Positions 9,449-18,754 of a DNA stretch of 64,000 nucleotides are shown piece by piece. This stretch comes from Peribacillus glennii. GTDB taxonomy: Bacteria > Bacillota > Bacilli > Bacillales > DSM-1321. Each line of letters starts with the position of its first letter. Position 1 is the first letter of the stretch. The notes beneath the pieces were generated by a model, which was given only the letters and a program-made list of their open reading frames with translations, was not told the DNA's origin and made no database searches. The position numbers and the translations under genes were made by a program. The stretch lies in the NCBI RefSeq assembly GCF_003429105.1, contig NZ_QVTD01000017.1:45792-109791 (forward strand). The letters run 5' to 3'.

Positions 9449-10747
9449 ATGAGACAGACACTAAAATCATTATTCATTTTTCTGGTTGCGGCAATTGTTT
9501 TCGCGTCTGCATTTTTACCTGGTGAAGCGGCAGCTGCGCCCGCTTCCGTGAAATGGGGCGGAATCACCGTCAAAAAAGGCGTTGTCGGGAAAGTAACAGC
9601 AGTAAAAGAGACAACTCTTGTTAAGATTGAGAAAAACAAGCTCAAAACAATCAAGAAAATAAAAAAAGGATCAGTATATGCCGTTTACAGTACGAAAAAG
9701 CTTTCGAAGACAACGTGGTACAACGTTGGGAGCGGACATAATGTGAAAAAGGATAGTAGAGTGAAATATACGGCGGTTCCAAAGGAAGTCTTAGCGAAAT
9801 TAAACCCGCCGAGTACAGGTCTGACGAAGGTCGGGATGGTCACGGATGTTGGGGGCGTTGATGACAAGTCCTTTAACCAATCGACATGGGAAGGGCTTTC
9901 GAAATTCGGCAAGGATACGGGTGTTCACTTTGCGTATAAACAGTCGAAAACTGATGCGGATTACGCTAAGAATCTTGAGGCTCTTACTAAAGACCGTTAT
10001 GGCCTTATATTTGGTGTCGGATATCTCCTGCATGAGCCAATCAGCAGTATTGCCATTAAAAATAAAAAAGGCAAATATGCCATTGTTGACAGCTATGTGA
10101 ATCAACCGAATGTGGCAAGCGTTGTATTTAAAGAGCATGAAGCCAGCTTCCTGGCAGGTGTGGTAGCTGGTCTTAAGACAGAAACTAATAATGTAGGTTT
10201 TATCGGCGGTATTCAATCATCGATGATAAAGGCATATGAGGCAGGTTTCGTAGCGGGCGTTAAAGCTGTCAACCCTTCCGCCGAGGTTGCGATTCAATAT
10301 GCCGGCTCGTTTGGAGCGCCTGATAAAGGGCAGGCGATTGCTTCCGCTATGTATTCAGCGGGATCGGATATCATTTACCATGCATCTGGAGGAACGGGAA
10401 ATGGCGTTTTTGCTGCAGCCAAGCAGTTAAAGATGAAAGATCCATCCCAAAATATATGGGTTATCGGGGTTGATCGTGACCAGCATTATGAAGGTATGGT
10501 AAAAGTGGACGGCAAGGAATACAATGTAACATTGACGTCTGCATTAAAAAAGGTGGATGTTGCCGTCTATGATATAGCAAGCAGGACGAAAAAGGGGCAG
10601 TTCCCTGGTGGAAAAGCGATCTCCTACGGCATTGCGGAAAATGGAGTAGATGTAGCAACTGCTAACTTAGACTACAATACAATTAAAAAAGTAGAGGAAT
10701 ATAAAAAGAAAGTCAAATCCGGCGAGATTAAAGTTCCCCATAATTAA
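9449..10747 (+). CDS. BMP-family substrate-binding protein (orphan)
   Basis: The 432-residue protein has a signal peptide (about 1-30) ending in GEAAAA rather than a lipobox. An unusual basic stretch follows (about 31-115, rich in KK and TTL/KIKKGSVY motifs). The BMP/PnrA-type binding domain starts near residue 122 (KVGMVTDVGGVDDKSFNQ) and contains the family segments IFGVGYLL, VGFIGGIQS, AGFVAGVK, IIYHASGGTGNGVF and VIGVDRDQ. BMP proteins usually deliver nucleosides to ABC importers. Here no ATPase or permease gene is adjacent and no lipid anchor is predicted, so transport is uncertain. The protein may be wall-retained through the basic region. The ribosome site is AAGGGG before the ATG, and a terminator follows. 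Confidence 0.85.
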   Translation: MRQTLKSLFIFLVAAIVFASAFLPGEAAAAPASVKWGGITVKKGVVGKVTAVKETTLVKIEKNKLKTIKKIKKGSVYAVYSTKKLSKTTWYNVGSGHNVKKDSRVKYTAVPKEVLAKLNPPSTGLTKVGMVTDVGGVDDKSFNQSTWEGLSKFGKDTGVHFAYKQSKTDADYAKNLEALTKDRYGLIFGVGYLLHEPISSIAIKNKKGKYAIVDSYVNQPNVASVVFKEHEASFLAGVVAGLKTETNNVGFIGGIQSSMIKAYEAGFVAGVKAVNPSAEVAIQYAGSFGAPDKGQAIASAMYSAGSDIIYHASGGTGNGVFAAAKQLKMKDPSQNIWVIGVDRDQHYEGMVKVDGKEYNVTLTSALKKVDVAVYDIASRTKKGQFPGGKAISYGIAENGVDVATANLDYNTIKKVEEYKKKVKSGEIKVPHN

Positions 10748-10763
10748 TCTTTTTTTTACGATA

Positions 10764-10806
10764 GAAAAGGATAGACAGTGTGAGATTCCGCTTGTCTATC
10801 CTTTTT
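10764..10806 (+). terminator. Rho-independent terminator after BMP gene
   Basis: The stem AAAGGATAGACAG/CTTGTCTATCCTTT is followed by TTTTT. Confidence 0.85.
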
Positions 10807-11048
10807 GTATTATTTGGATTTCATCGTGAGATTTTACATCCATTGTTGTACTTTTTATCCTTAAAAGTTTTGTCCTAATTATATACATTGAGAACTACTC
10901 TTTTTTGCCATTGGTGCTGAAAGCAGTGTTATTGCAGAAGTAGGTATATTTACTTATATAGACGTTTCGAATATTATAAGTTTATGAATTTTATGGTAAT
11001 AGTTTATTAAAAACATAAGGGAACTGATAGTAATCGCGGGAGGACTAA
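10807..11048. other. Intergenic promoter region of the propeller gene
   Basis: An AT-rich region ending in the strong ribosome site GGGAGGA before 11049. No promoter could be assigned with confidence. Confidence 0.3.
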
Positions 11049-12878
11049 ATGTTTAGAAGGTTTATATTTTACGGATTCATTCTATTTCTTTTGATGAGCC
11101 ATTCCATTCCAATTTATGCGGCAGGTGAAGGCCTGATATTTGAGCAAGGAAAAGGTTATGAACAAGGGGCATATCAATCAGAGGCTCCTCACCCTACTAC
11201 ATACAATTGGTCGAGACAGTCAAAGTATGAAGGTCCGTCCGTGCCTCAAGTAAAGTGGAGTTCTGGAAAGCTCGGTTCAGGTATCGCCATTGATAAAGAT
11301 GGGATTATCTACATGGGGGGATATGCTGACGGGTCAGTCCATGCCCTTTATCCAAATGGGAAAACCAAATGGGTATACTCCCTTGGCAATGGTGAAGATG
11401 TGGAAATCGGGTCGACTCCAACCATAGGCAGTGACGGTACCATTTATATTGGCGCATTTAGCTGGGATCCTGAATCGGATAAGAAATTTTGTGAAGGAAG
11501 CAAATGTTTCCCAGGTGTTCTTGCTGCAATCTCTCCAGATGGTAAGGAAAAGTGGCGGACATTATTCGAAGATGCTGTAGCAGGTTCATCTCCATCCTTA
11601 GACAAGGAAGGGAACATTTACATTGGCACAGGATTATATAATTCACCTGGTGATTTATATAAGCTTGACCCAAATGGGAAAATCATTTGGAGCTTTAAGC
11701 CCAGGGATGTTTTTCCTGAAGGTAAAGCGCTTCATGACATAGGCTTTTATACTACCCCTACATTAATAAAAGGGGGATATATATGGGCACAAGGATTGTT
11801 TTTTAAAAATCACGAATTCATAAAGGCTTCCACTGCTGAATTTGGGTCTGCTGCTGTTGCCGATGATGGTACCATCTTCAATGCGACTTATGTTGGTTCG
11901 GTAATCGCACAAGCGCCAAATGGAGATTCCAAATGGGAACTAACGTTGGACGAGTCATATTTAAGTGCGGAGGATAATTGGTGTGCCAGGTTTGGACCGA
12001 GGATTTCTGCGACACCTGCAATTGCAGATAATGGAACCATTTACATTGGAGGCGAGGACGGCAAGTTCGTTGCAATAAATCCCGAAGAAGTTCGCAGTAT
12101 GGGAATGGTTAGTCAATGTGATCAGCACATCTTCCATTCTAATACCTTTATGAAGTCGTGGAGCACTAACACGGATGGATGGAACCAGAGTGCGATCATC
12201 GATGCAAATGGAATTATTTATATAACTGCTATAAACATGGAAACGTATATTAGCACTTTATATGCTTTCAATAAAAATGGCAGCTTAAAGTGGAAAATGA
12301 AAGGATATTCTGGGGATGTCGCGATTGGTAAAGATCAAACATTATATGTATATGGTCCTGATGGTTTAACAGCAATCGGACAGAAGCTGCCGAAAACTCC
12401 AAGAATAAATCCGATAAGCGACAAATCAAATGAGATAACAGGATTAACTGAACCAAATGCAACCGTCCATGTAAGACGAGGAAAAGATACAATTGGATAT
12501 GGAATAGCAAATCAGGATGGAAAATTCAGCATCATAATAGAAAAACAAAAAGCCGGAACAGTATTGGTTATAACAGCGGCTGATGATGAAGGAAATGAAA
12601 GTAAACCTGCGGGTGTTACCGTACAGGATAAAACAGCCCCTGCATCTCCAATAGTGAATCCCGTGACTGAGCGGCACACGGCGGTCAAAGGAAAAGCGGA
12701 ACCAGGAGCATCTGTGGTTATAAAGGCAGGAAAAAAGGTATACAAGGGGACATCAAATAAGTCCGGCAATTTCACAATTAAAATTGCAAAACAAAAAGCA
12801 GGAACGGTATTACTCATAACAGCTGCCGATCAGGCGAAAAACACTAGTAAAGTAAAAAAAATAACCGTAAGCCATTAA
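11049..12878 (+). CDS. Secreted PQQ-type beta-propeller with two Ig-like domains
   Basis: The 609-residue protein begins with a signal peptide (about 1-25). Residues of about 55-440 form repeated blades with the pattern DKDGIIYMGG, GSDGTIYIGA, DKEGNIYIGT, ADDGTIFNAT, ADNGTIYIGG, DANGIIYITA. This is the pattern of PQQ/quinoprotein-type propellers. Two Ig-like domains of the Big_6 kind follow (about 445-530 and 531-609), each ending in KQKAGTVL-x-ITAAD. The same Ig module occurs in the peptidase at 37818. The protein is exported and probably wall-associated, likely a binding or adhesion scaffold; catalytic PQQ ligands cannot be asserted. GGGAGGACTAA precedes the ATG. Confidence 0.8.
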   Translation: MFRRFIFYGFILFLLMSHSIPIYAAGEGLIFEQGKGYEQGAYQSEAPHPTTYNWSRQSKYEGPSVPQVKWSSGKLGSGIAIDKDGIIYMGGYADGSVHALYPNGKTKWVYSLGNGEDVEIGSTPTIGSDGTIYIGAFSWDPESDKKFCEGSKCFPGVLAAISPDGKEKWRTLFEDAVAGSSPSLDKEGNIYIGTGLYNSPGDLYKLDPNGKIIWSFKPRDVFPEGKALHDIGFYTTPTLIKGGYIWAQGLFFKNHEFIKASTAEFGSAAVADDGTIFNATYVGSVIAQAPNGDSKWELTLDESYLSAEDNWCARFGPRISATPAIADNGTIYIGGEDGKFVAINPEEVRSMGMVSQCDQHIFHSNTFMKSWSTNTDGWNQSAIIDANGIIYITAINMETYISTLYAFNKNGSLKWKMKGYSGDVAIGKDQTLYVYGPDGLTAIGQKLPKTPRINPISDKSNEITGLTEPNATVHVRRGKDTIGYGIANQDGKFSIIIEKQKAGTVLVITAADDEGNESKPAGVTVQDKTAPASPIVNPVTERHTAVKGKAEPGASVVIKAGKKVYKGTSNKSGNFTIKIAKQKAGTVLLITAADQAKNTSKVKKITVSH

Positions 12879-12887
12879 ACGAATCTT

Positions 12888-12922
12888 GGGGTCAGTCCCC
12901 CAATGCTTTAAAGTCATAAAGC
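12888..12922 (+). repeat. REP-like element, single copy
   Basis: Head GGGGTCAGTCCCC followed by a CAATGCTTTAAAGTCATAAA tail. It lies 10 bp after the stop of the propeller gene. Confidence 0.85.
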
Positions 12923-12952
12923 CCTGGATCCCACTAAAAAGGATCCAGGGCT
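12920..12952. terminator. Hairpin between convergent genes
   Basis: The perfect stem AGCCCTGGATCC/GGATCCAGGGCT has a 9-base loop. T-runs are short on both strands. It probably ends both the 11049 gene and the convergent 12979 gene. Confidence 0.6.
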
Positions 12953-12978
12953 ATTGTTAATCGAATCACCAAATAGAT

Positions 12979-13740
12979 TTAATGTTGATGACCAGGTGGT
13001 GTGGTTCCGCCTGGCGGCATACTGAATTTTAAATGTTCTTTGTGAGTTACAAAATAATGGTGAATATCGAAATGCGGCACTTCAAAGCCCGGGTGGCCAT
13101 GAGGAACAAATTCCACATCTGAATGCACGATCGCAGGCGAAGGCAGGCCTTTCATTCCGGGAATATTTACATAGTTCTTTCCGTTTGCAAAGTCTTCCTG
13201 GCTAATCATTTGCTCAATGAAAACCAGCTTCCCTTTTTCAACTCCGTATATAGGTCCGAGCGGCAATTCAGCGGGGCTTCCCCAATGCTGTCCCATACCT
13301 GGAACACCTGGTGCCATTACATCTTTTGTACCTTCCAAACTAATGGAGCCATTAGGCAAATCCAGGACGTAATATTCCCATACTTTTTTACTTCTATCTA
13401 ATAACACGTTTTCAGCACCGGTAGCTTTGGCGATATCCCTGGCTTTTACGGCAGGCCTGCCATTGTAAATCCTGGCAGCCAAAGTCTTGCCATTGACTTT
13501 AAATTCCTTTTTCTTTTCTTTAAAAGAGTATTTCAGACCTAACAGCTCGGAATAACCTTTTGCATCTACCCAGCCAGTGCCTGAGGCCCAGCGGGTTCCA
13601 TCTCCATGTACTTTCACGCCGTTTATTACTACCGAAATCTCTTGTGTTCCTTTTGGGGACTGGGCGCTTCCAGAAGGCAGCGCTATTTGGGCAGAGAGGG
13701 CTAACGCAAGTAAACTGGTAAAAAGCGTTTTCTTTTTCAT
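12979..13740 (-). CDS. Secreted His-rich protein, copper-amine-oxidase-N-like plus TTHB210-like region
   Basis: The 253-residue protein has a signal peptide (about 1-26). Residues of about 35-120 resemble the copper-amine-oxidase N-terminal-like stalk repeats of Bacillaceae (VVINGVKVHG, SFKEKKKEFKVNGK, AVKARDIAKATG). The C-terminal part contains GVPGMGQHWG, PLGPIYGVEKGKLVFIE and a His-rich end (EFVPHGHPGFEVPHFDIHHY, then PPGHQH). This resembles the TTHB210-like/DUF5602 group, which I recall only in outline. The His clusters suggest metal binding; that is inference. AGGAGG precedes the ATG. The gene stands alone. Confidence 0.65.
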   Translation of the reverse strand: MKKKTLFTSLLALALSAQIALPSGSAQSPKGTQEISVVINGVKVHGDGTRWASGTGWVDAKGYSELLGLKYSFKEKKKEFKVNGKTLAARIYNGRPAVKARDIAKATGAENVLLDRSKKVWEYYVLDLPNGSISLEGTKDVMAPGVPGMGQHWGSPAELPLGPIYGVEKGKLVFIEQMISQEDFANGKNYVNIPGMKGLPSPAIVHSDVEFVPHGHPGFEVPHFDIHHYFVTHKEHLKFSMPPGGTTPPGHQH

Positions 13741-14021
13741 TACATTCCTCCTAGGTCAATTTCATATTGATTTACCAGATAATTCTAACACCATGTATTT
13801 AGGATGTAAATGATTTAACGAACATTTTTTTCTTTATTAAGAACTAAGTGTAATGAGAATTCCTGTTCAGCTTTTCTTTTTTGCTGACTTGTTCTATTTT
13901 GATTTTTTGATGCTATTCGGCCAAAATAAAACCGCCCACTGAAAAAGGCGATAAATTCATCTATTATTTATTAAGCTTTTATATCAATGCACTAAAAATA
14001 GATCAAGCTTATGATGCGTTT

Positions 14022-14055
14022 GGGGGTCTGACCCCCGGTGCTTTAAAGTGTTAAA
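14022..14055 (+). repeat. REP-like element, single copy
   Basis: Head GGGGGTCTGACCCCC (loop TCTGA) and a GGTGCTTTAAAGTGTTAAAG tail. Confidence 0.85.
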
Positions 14056-14079
14056 GTTTAATCAATCGTTTGATTAAAC
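14056..14079. repeat. Dispersed palindrome, copy 3
   Basis: An inverted repeat with arms GTTTAATCAA and TTGATTAAAC around TCGT. It directly abuts the REP tail. Confidence 0.7.
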
Positions 14080-14137
14080 TACTAAAATACCAAAACAGGC
14101 AGCACTAAATAAGTCATTACAGTAGCATTTGGCCAGG

Positions 14138-14190
14138 AAAAAACCCCTGACAGCGGGCGGCCTGTCTTTTTGCCAGCTATCAGGGACAAA
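14138..14190 (-). terminator. Terminator of the LysM-M23 gene
   Basis: On the minus strand the stem CCCTGATAGC/GCTGTCAGGG is followed by GTTTTTT. Confidence 0.75.
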
Positions 14191-14220
14191 AACATCTAAC
14201 ACTTCTTTATATGAATCTAC

Positions 14221-15096
14221 TTACTTAGAAGCCCAATATTTTAAATGTGAATAAGGATTTATTGCTTTCCAGTTGCTGTCATACATCCCAAAATGCAAAT
14301 GGGAAACAAATTTACCCGATGTTCCAGCTGGCCCGTAACCTGTATTGCCTACGAATCCAATAACCTGTCCTTGTTTGACTACAGCTCCCTTTTTCATTCC
14401 AGCTGCATACTTGCTCAGATGCGCGTAATACAAATTGTAGCCTTCGTTGGTTCTAATAGAGAGTCGCCATCCCCCAAGCTGGTTCCAACCGTAACTCACT
14501 ATGACTCCATCTGTTGCAGAATAAACAGGTGTTCCTTTAGGAGCCATTATATCTGTTCCTTCATGGACTCTGTCCCCGCCGTATTGGCGTGAAGCCCCCC
14601 ATGTGTCTCCAAAGGGTTGAAAGGAACCTTTAGGTAAAGGGAAACTCGCATAGGCTAGATAAGATGGTGTGTTGGTTGAACTGATGCCTTTTACTGAATT
14701 AGGCAGGAGCAGCCTTTGGCCTACTAATATTTTGTCGGATTTTAATTTATTCAAAGTTTTAATGGCGCTGACAGTTGTCTTGTTTTTCTTTGCAATGAGA
14801 AACAATGTGTCGCCTGATTTTACAATATATGTTGGCCTGTTAGTGTTCGTCTGCTTCAATTTTGAGGCTGAGGTTGGAGGTGTTACTTTCAGTACTTGGC
14901 CTACACGGATTTGATCCGTTTTGAGCTTATTCCATTGTTTCAGTTGGGCAACTGTAACCTTTTTGTTCATGGAAATTTTCCATAATGTATCATTGGACTT
15001 GACTTTGTATGTCGAAGCTTCTATCTGGGCTCCGAAAAGTGTCGATGAAGCAATCGCTGTGGCCAAAGCCATAGCAGCAAATCTCTTTTTCTTCAT
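14221..15096 (-). CDS. Secreted LysM-LysM-M23 peptidoglycan endopeptidase
   Basis: The 291-residue protein has a signal peptide (about 1-27) and two LysM domains (about 28-72 and 88-132, each with SGDTL/SNDTLWKI and LKVGQ-like ends). A C-terminal LytM/M23 zinc peptidase domain follows (about 160-285). Metal ligands are visible in VHEGTD (HxxxD) and in HLHFG near the C-terminus. M23 enzymes cut peptide cross-bridges; LysM binds GlcNAc in the glycan. It stands alone and ends in its own terminator. GGGGG lies 12 bases before the ATG, slightly far. The substrate bond is not predictable. Confidence 0.9.
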   Translation of the reverse strand: MKKKRFAAMALATAIASSTLFGAQIEASTYKVKSNDTLWKISMNKKVTVAQLKQWNKLKTDQIRVGQVLKVTPPTSASKLKQTNTNRPTYIVKSGDTLFLIAKKNKTTVSAIKTLNKLKSDKILVGQRLLLPNSVKGISSTNTPSYLAYASFPLPKGSFQPFGDTWGASRQYGGDRVHEGTDIMAPKGTPVYSATDGVIVSYGWNQLGGWRLSIRTNEGYNLYYAHLSKYAAGMKKGAVVKQGQVIGFVGNTGYGPAGTSGKFVSHLHFGMYDSNWKAINPYSHLKYWASK

Positions 15097-15635
15097 AAGT
15101 AAGAAGAATCCCCCTGTTATCTATTTATTTTCCTATAGTGGAAAGTATTTACCAGTAAAATATACTTACTATTTCAAATACTGGCAATGGTAAAAAGTTG
15201 GGTTGATAGGAAAATATAGGAAAAAAGTTATAGGTAAACAGATTTATATTGCTTTAAGCACGAAGGAGTCAGGGAAACGAAAAGAGGGTCAAATTCCCCA
15301 GTGAGGATAATTGGTCCTTTTTGCATTTATACCTACATTTAAGCCGATTTAAAATCTATTGATTTTTGTTTATATCTATTAAATACAACTACAAATATGG
15401 GCTTTTATTAAAAAATATCATAGCGTAAAAAATATATCGATTATTGCAGAATAATGTCAGTTGCGTTAATTTATTTACATTCTGATAACAACTCCCATAA
15501 GCTTCCTAATCAGGAAAAACAATTATGTTATAGTCAAAAAGTTGAAATAGGTATTTTACTATACTTATTTATGTTGCTTCCACGTCGCAGTTGTTGCTTT
15601 TTGAGAAAAAACTATTTTTTAGCAGGGAGTTTGAG
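15097..15635. other. Gene-free divergent promoter region
   Basis: AT-rich region between divergent wall-enzyme genes. A worn REP head (GAGGGTCAAATTCCCCAGTG, 15285-15304) is visible. No certain promoter was identified. Confidence 0.4.
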
Positions 15636-18047
15636 ATGAAAAAATTTATTATTCCGGGTCTTTGTTTTGCTGTTTTGTCAACTGGGGCGTTTGAACAGGG
15701 CGTTTTCGTAGCAGCTTCACCCGCAAAGCAAGTGAGTGAGAAAACAAGCGTAAAGTATGTGAATGTGAGCCAGGGTTCCACTTTAAATCTCCGCAAGAGC
15801 GCCTCCGATCGGGCTGCAGTTATTGGGAAACTATCAAAAGGAACACAAGTCACTGTGTATTCAGATTCAAATGGCTGGTCAAGGGTAAAGGCAAACGGGA
15901 AAGACGGATATGTCAGTTCTAAATACCTGACTTCAACAAAACCGGGTTCAAGCAGCGGCTCGTCCAAATCTGCCGTGACCAAAAAATATGTAAATATTAA
16001 ATCTGGTTCTTTGAATTTACGTAAGAGTGCTTCTGCAAAAGCATCTGTCATTGCGAAGCTGTCCAGGGGTACCCAGGTATCTGTATATTCCGTGTCCAAT
16101 GGATGGGCAAAAATCAGCGCGAACGGCAAAAATGGCTACGTAAGTTCAAAGTATCTTTCTGTGGCAAAGCCTGGATCTTCCAGTACGCTAAAGCCCGCAG
16201 CCGTGGTGAAAACAACCACGAAATATGTAAACGTAAGTTCCGGGTCCTTGAATTTACGCAAAACCGCTTCAGCAAAGTCATCTCTTGTTGCAAAATTATC
16301 AAAGGGTACGCGGGTTACCGTATATTTAATATCCAATGGATGGGCAAAAATCAGCGCGAACGGCAAAAATGGCTACGTAAGTTCAAAGTATCTTTCTGCG
16401 GCGAAGCCTGGATCTTCCAGTACAGCCAATCCCGCAGCCACGGTGAAAACAACCACAAAATATATAAACGTTAGTTCCGGTTCTCTCAATATGAGAAAGA
16501 GTGCATCTTCCAAAGCGGGCATCGTTGCAAGGCTTTCCAAAGGAACAAAGGTAACGGTGTATTCTGAATCAAAAGGCTGGTCCAAAATAAAGGCTAATGG
16601 GAAAGTAGGGTATGTGAGCTCGAAATACCTTTCTCCATCTAAGCCGGGAGCTGCCAAACCTACAACCGCTCCTAACATCACAACAAAGTATGTCAATGTA
16701 AGTTCCGGAACATTGAGCGTTCGTAAAACCGCATCTGCAAATGCACCTATTGTAACGAGTCTTTCCAGAGGCGTGCAGGTAACCGTTTATTCCGAATCCG
16801 ATGGCTGGTCCAAAATAAAGGCAAACGGAAAGGAAGGATATGTAAGTTCCGAATACCTTTCTGCAACGAAGCCGGCCAGCGGAAACACAGGCGAACAACA
16901 AGTCGTTATCACCAAATATGTAAATGTCAACACCGGTTCCACTCTGAATATGCGCTCGGCTGCTTTACCTACCGCTTCAATCGTAGCAAAGCTTTCCAGG
17001 GGGACGGAAGTCAAGGTATATTCCGATACAAACGGTTGGGCAAAAGTGTCTGCTGATGGCAAGACAGGATATGTCAGCTCTGATTTTCTAGGTGAGAAAG
17101 CGCCGGAAAGCCCGGGAAACCCAGCTGGTACGGTAGACAGGGTGTACCAGGATTATGATTTGACACTAAATGAGATGACCAATATCCAAATGGCGGCCAA
17201 AGCCCAAACGGATAAAAACTATCAAACCTTTATCCGTGAAGATGGCCTGGCGTTGACCAGCCCAACAAAAGGGACTGTAATCGGAAGTACGTGGAGGCTC
17301 AGGGGCGGTGCCGGCACGAATTACTGGGTAGTGGGTACAGTAGATGAGAACGAAACGTTAGATATCATTTCAACAGTAGAAGGTTCGGATGGCTACAAAT
17401 GGTATGAAGTGGACTTTGAAAAAACATGGGTCAATGCCAGTCCAACTGACGTTGCATACTATGTAAATCCTGATAATTTTGCTAACCATCCGATGGAGTC
17501 TTTCCAGTTTTTAAAATTATCACAAACTACTAATCTGAATGTCGCGGAAGTAAATGAAAAAATCTTGGCAGGCAAGGGGATTTTATCAGGAAAGGCGGCA
17601 ACATTCATTGAAGCAGGGGAAACTTATGGAGTGAATGAAATCTACTTGATTTCCCATGCATTATTGGAAACTGGGAACGGGGCTTCAGAGCTCGCCACAG
17701 GGGTGGAGATAAATGGAAAAACCGTTTATAACATGTATGGAATCGGGGCGTATGATGATACTGCAGTAAGCAGCGGAGCAAAATATGCCTATGAGGCCGG
17801 ATGGTTTACACCGGAAGCAGCAATAATCGGCGGTGCCCAATTCATCGCACGTGGGTACATCAACGCGGGACAGGATAATCTGTATAAAATGAGATGGAAT
17901 CCGCTTGGAGCGGCTGCCAATGGATATGCAACCCATCAATATGCCACTGATATCGGCTGGGCATCAAAGCAAGTTAAGCAAATCTATAATTTATATAGTC
18001 TATTGGATTCCTATAAGATGACATTGGAGATTCCGAAATATAAATAA
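15636..18047 (+). CDS. SH3-repeat autolysin, endo-beta-N-acetylglucosaminidase
   Basis: The start is taken at 15636 (MKKFIIPGL), because GGGAG precedes it; the open frame extends 45 bp further upstream without a site. The 803-residue protein has a signal peptide (about 1-26) and six bacterial SH3 domains of about 65-80 residues, each reading LNLRKSAS, KGTQVTVYS, KANGKDGYVSSKYL. After a linker and a seventh SH3-like segment comes a glucosaminidase domain (about 600-790). Its catalytic Glu lies in SHALLETGNG, followed by the family segments VYNMYGIGAYD and RWNPLGAA. It resembles LytD-type autolysins, which cut GlcNAc-MurNAc linkages. Modules 2 and 3 contain a 67-bp identical DNA stretch. Confidence 0.9.
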   Translation: MKKFIIPGLCFAVLSTGAFEQGVFVAASPAKQVSEKTSVKYVNVSQGSTLNLRKSASDRAAVIGKLSKGTQVTVYSDSNGWSRVKANGKDGYVSSKYLTSTKPGSSSGSSKSAVTKKYVNIKSGSLNLRKSASAKASVIAKLSRGTQVSVYSVSNGWAKISANGKNGYVSSKYLSVAKPGSSSTLKPAAVVKTTTKYVNVSSGSLNLRKTASAKSSLVAKLSKGTRVTVYLISNGWAKISANGKNGYVSSKYLSAAKPGSSSTANPAATVKTTTKYINVSSGSLNMRKSASSKAGIVARLSKGTKVTVYSESKGWSKIKANGKVGYVSSKYLSPSKPGAAKPTTAPNITTKYVNVSSGTLSVRKTASANAPIVTSLSRGVQVTVYSESDGWSKIKANGKEGYVSSEYLSATKPASGNTGEQQVVITKYVNVNTGSTLNMRSAALPTASIVAKLSRGTEVKVYSDTNGWAKVSADGKTGYVSSDFLGEKAPESPGNPAGTVDRVYQDYDLTLNEMTNIQMAAKAQTDKNYQTFIREDGLALTSPTKGTVIGSTWRLRGGAGTNYWVVGTVDENETLDIISTVEGSDGYKWYEVDFEKTWVNASPTDVAYYVNPDNFANHPMESFQFLKLSQTTNLNVAEVNEKILAGKGILSGKAATFIEAGETYGVNEIYLISHALLETGNGASELATGVEINGKTVYNMYGIGAYDDTAVSSGAKYAYEAGWFTPEAAIIGGAQFIARGYINAGQDNLYKMRWNPLGAAANGYATHQYATDIGWASKQVKQIYNLYSLLDSYKMTLEIPKYK

Positions 18048-18068
18048 CCCCGATTGTGAGGTAAAGGA

Positions 18069-18096
18069 TAAAAAAGGGCTTTTTAGTCCTTTTTTA
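18069..18096 (+). terminator. Terminator after the autolysin gene
   Basis: AAAAAGGGCT pairs with AGTCCTTTTT around TTTT, with one mismatch, and a T-run follows. Confidence 0.75.
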
Positions 18097-18387
18097 TTTC
18101 TGAAATAATAGAAATCTTTTTAGAAATGATCCGGGGAAGGAAAATAGGTCCGCCCCATCCTGACATATTCGTGATAAAACTATGTGAATACGGAACAACA
18201 ATTTGGTCAAGCAGAAAAATCCATTCCCATTAATCCGCAATAAGCGTCCAACTGTTGAATACATTCTTTCGCTCCTCACTATATCTAATCCTATATTCCT
18301 CTAAAATTTCCATAAGGGTGCGAATTTTCAAGATTAATCCTAGCTTTTTTAAAAATTATCCAGAATATTTTGTGAAAAATAGAATGC

Positions 18388-18416
18388 TTGAAAGTCTAGA
18401 AGATATTATATAAAAT
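18388..18416 (+). promoter_or_regulatory. Candidate SigA-type promoter of the riboswitch-MCP transcript
   Basis: TTGAAA (18388-18393) and TAAAAT (18411-18416) are separated by 17 bp. Transcription would start about 45 nt before the aptamer. Confidence 0.45.
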
Positions 18417-18468
18417 AGAAAACATTGCATCTAGTTCATATTGCTCAGGATGATATACCTACGAAAAT

Positions 18469-18556
18469 GATAAAGGCAAACTTATCGAAAGGTAAGGACG
18501 CAAAGCCTTGGGTCTAACGTTCTGGAAAAACAGAACCATGATTGCCAGGTTGCCGA
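18469..18556 (+). promoter_or_regulatory. Cyclic di-GMP-I (GEMM-I) riboswitch aptamer
   Basis: The sequence carries the GEMM-I landmarks in order: AAGGCAAAC, a hairpin with a GAAA loop (TTATCGAAAGGTAA), GGACGCAAAGCC, GGGTCTAA, a variable hairpin (GTTCTG/CAGAAC) and the closing GCCAGGTTGCCG. P1 forms from GGCAA and TTGCC. It senses c-di-GMP in this family. It lies in the 5' leader of a chemoreceptor-cheW operon, about 200 nt before the start codon, and is followed by a terminator. The window also encodes a diguanylate cyclase and an EAL protein. Ligand class is inferred from the consensus, not tested. Confidence 0.93.
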
Positions 18557-18610
18557 ATAGTCCGGAATTTCAGGATGGCTATTCCAGTTTTTCAGGAGCA
18601 GCCTTTTTTT
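18555..18610 (+). terminator. Riboswitch expression platform (terminator/antiterminator)
   Basis: The terminator stem GGCTATTCC/GGAGCAGCC (18577-18603, one mismatch) is followed by TTTTTTT. A competing stem can form between GAATAG (18555-18560, just 3' of P1) and CTATTC (18579-18584), which uses the 5' arm of the terminator. This supports transcriptional control. Whether ligand raises or lowers expression cannot be decided by eye. Confidence 0.75.
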
Positions 18611-18754
18611 GTTTGCTTTGTAAAAGGGGGAAAACACTCGGCGAAATACGACCGTTACCTGGTCGGAACGCAGGTACAGGAACTACTAAAATAGAAACAG
18701 GAATAAGCAGGAAGGCTGTACTCTGCCTTTTCCTGCTGGAGGCAGGTAAAAATA

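Larger units (their letters stand above)
13741..14137. other. Intergenic stretch with one REP element and one palindrome
   Basis: Upstream region of the 12979 gene. It carries a REP element (14022-14055) fused to a copy of the other dispersed palindrome (14056-14079). Nothing else was recognised. Confidence 0.5.

Noticed and set aside
16103..16901. Several open frames antisense or out of frame within the SH3 repeats
   Set aside because: They repeat with the module period and are shadows of the autolysin gene.
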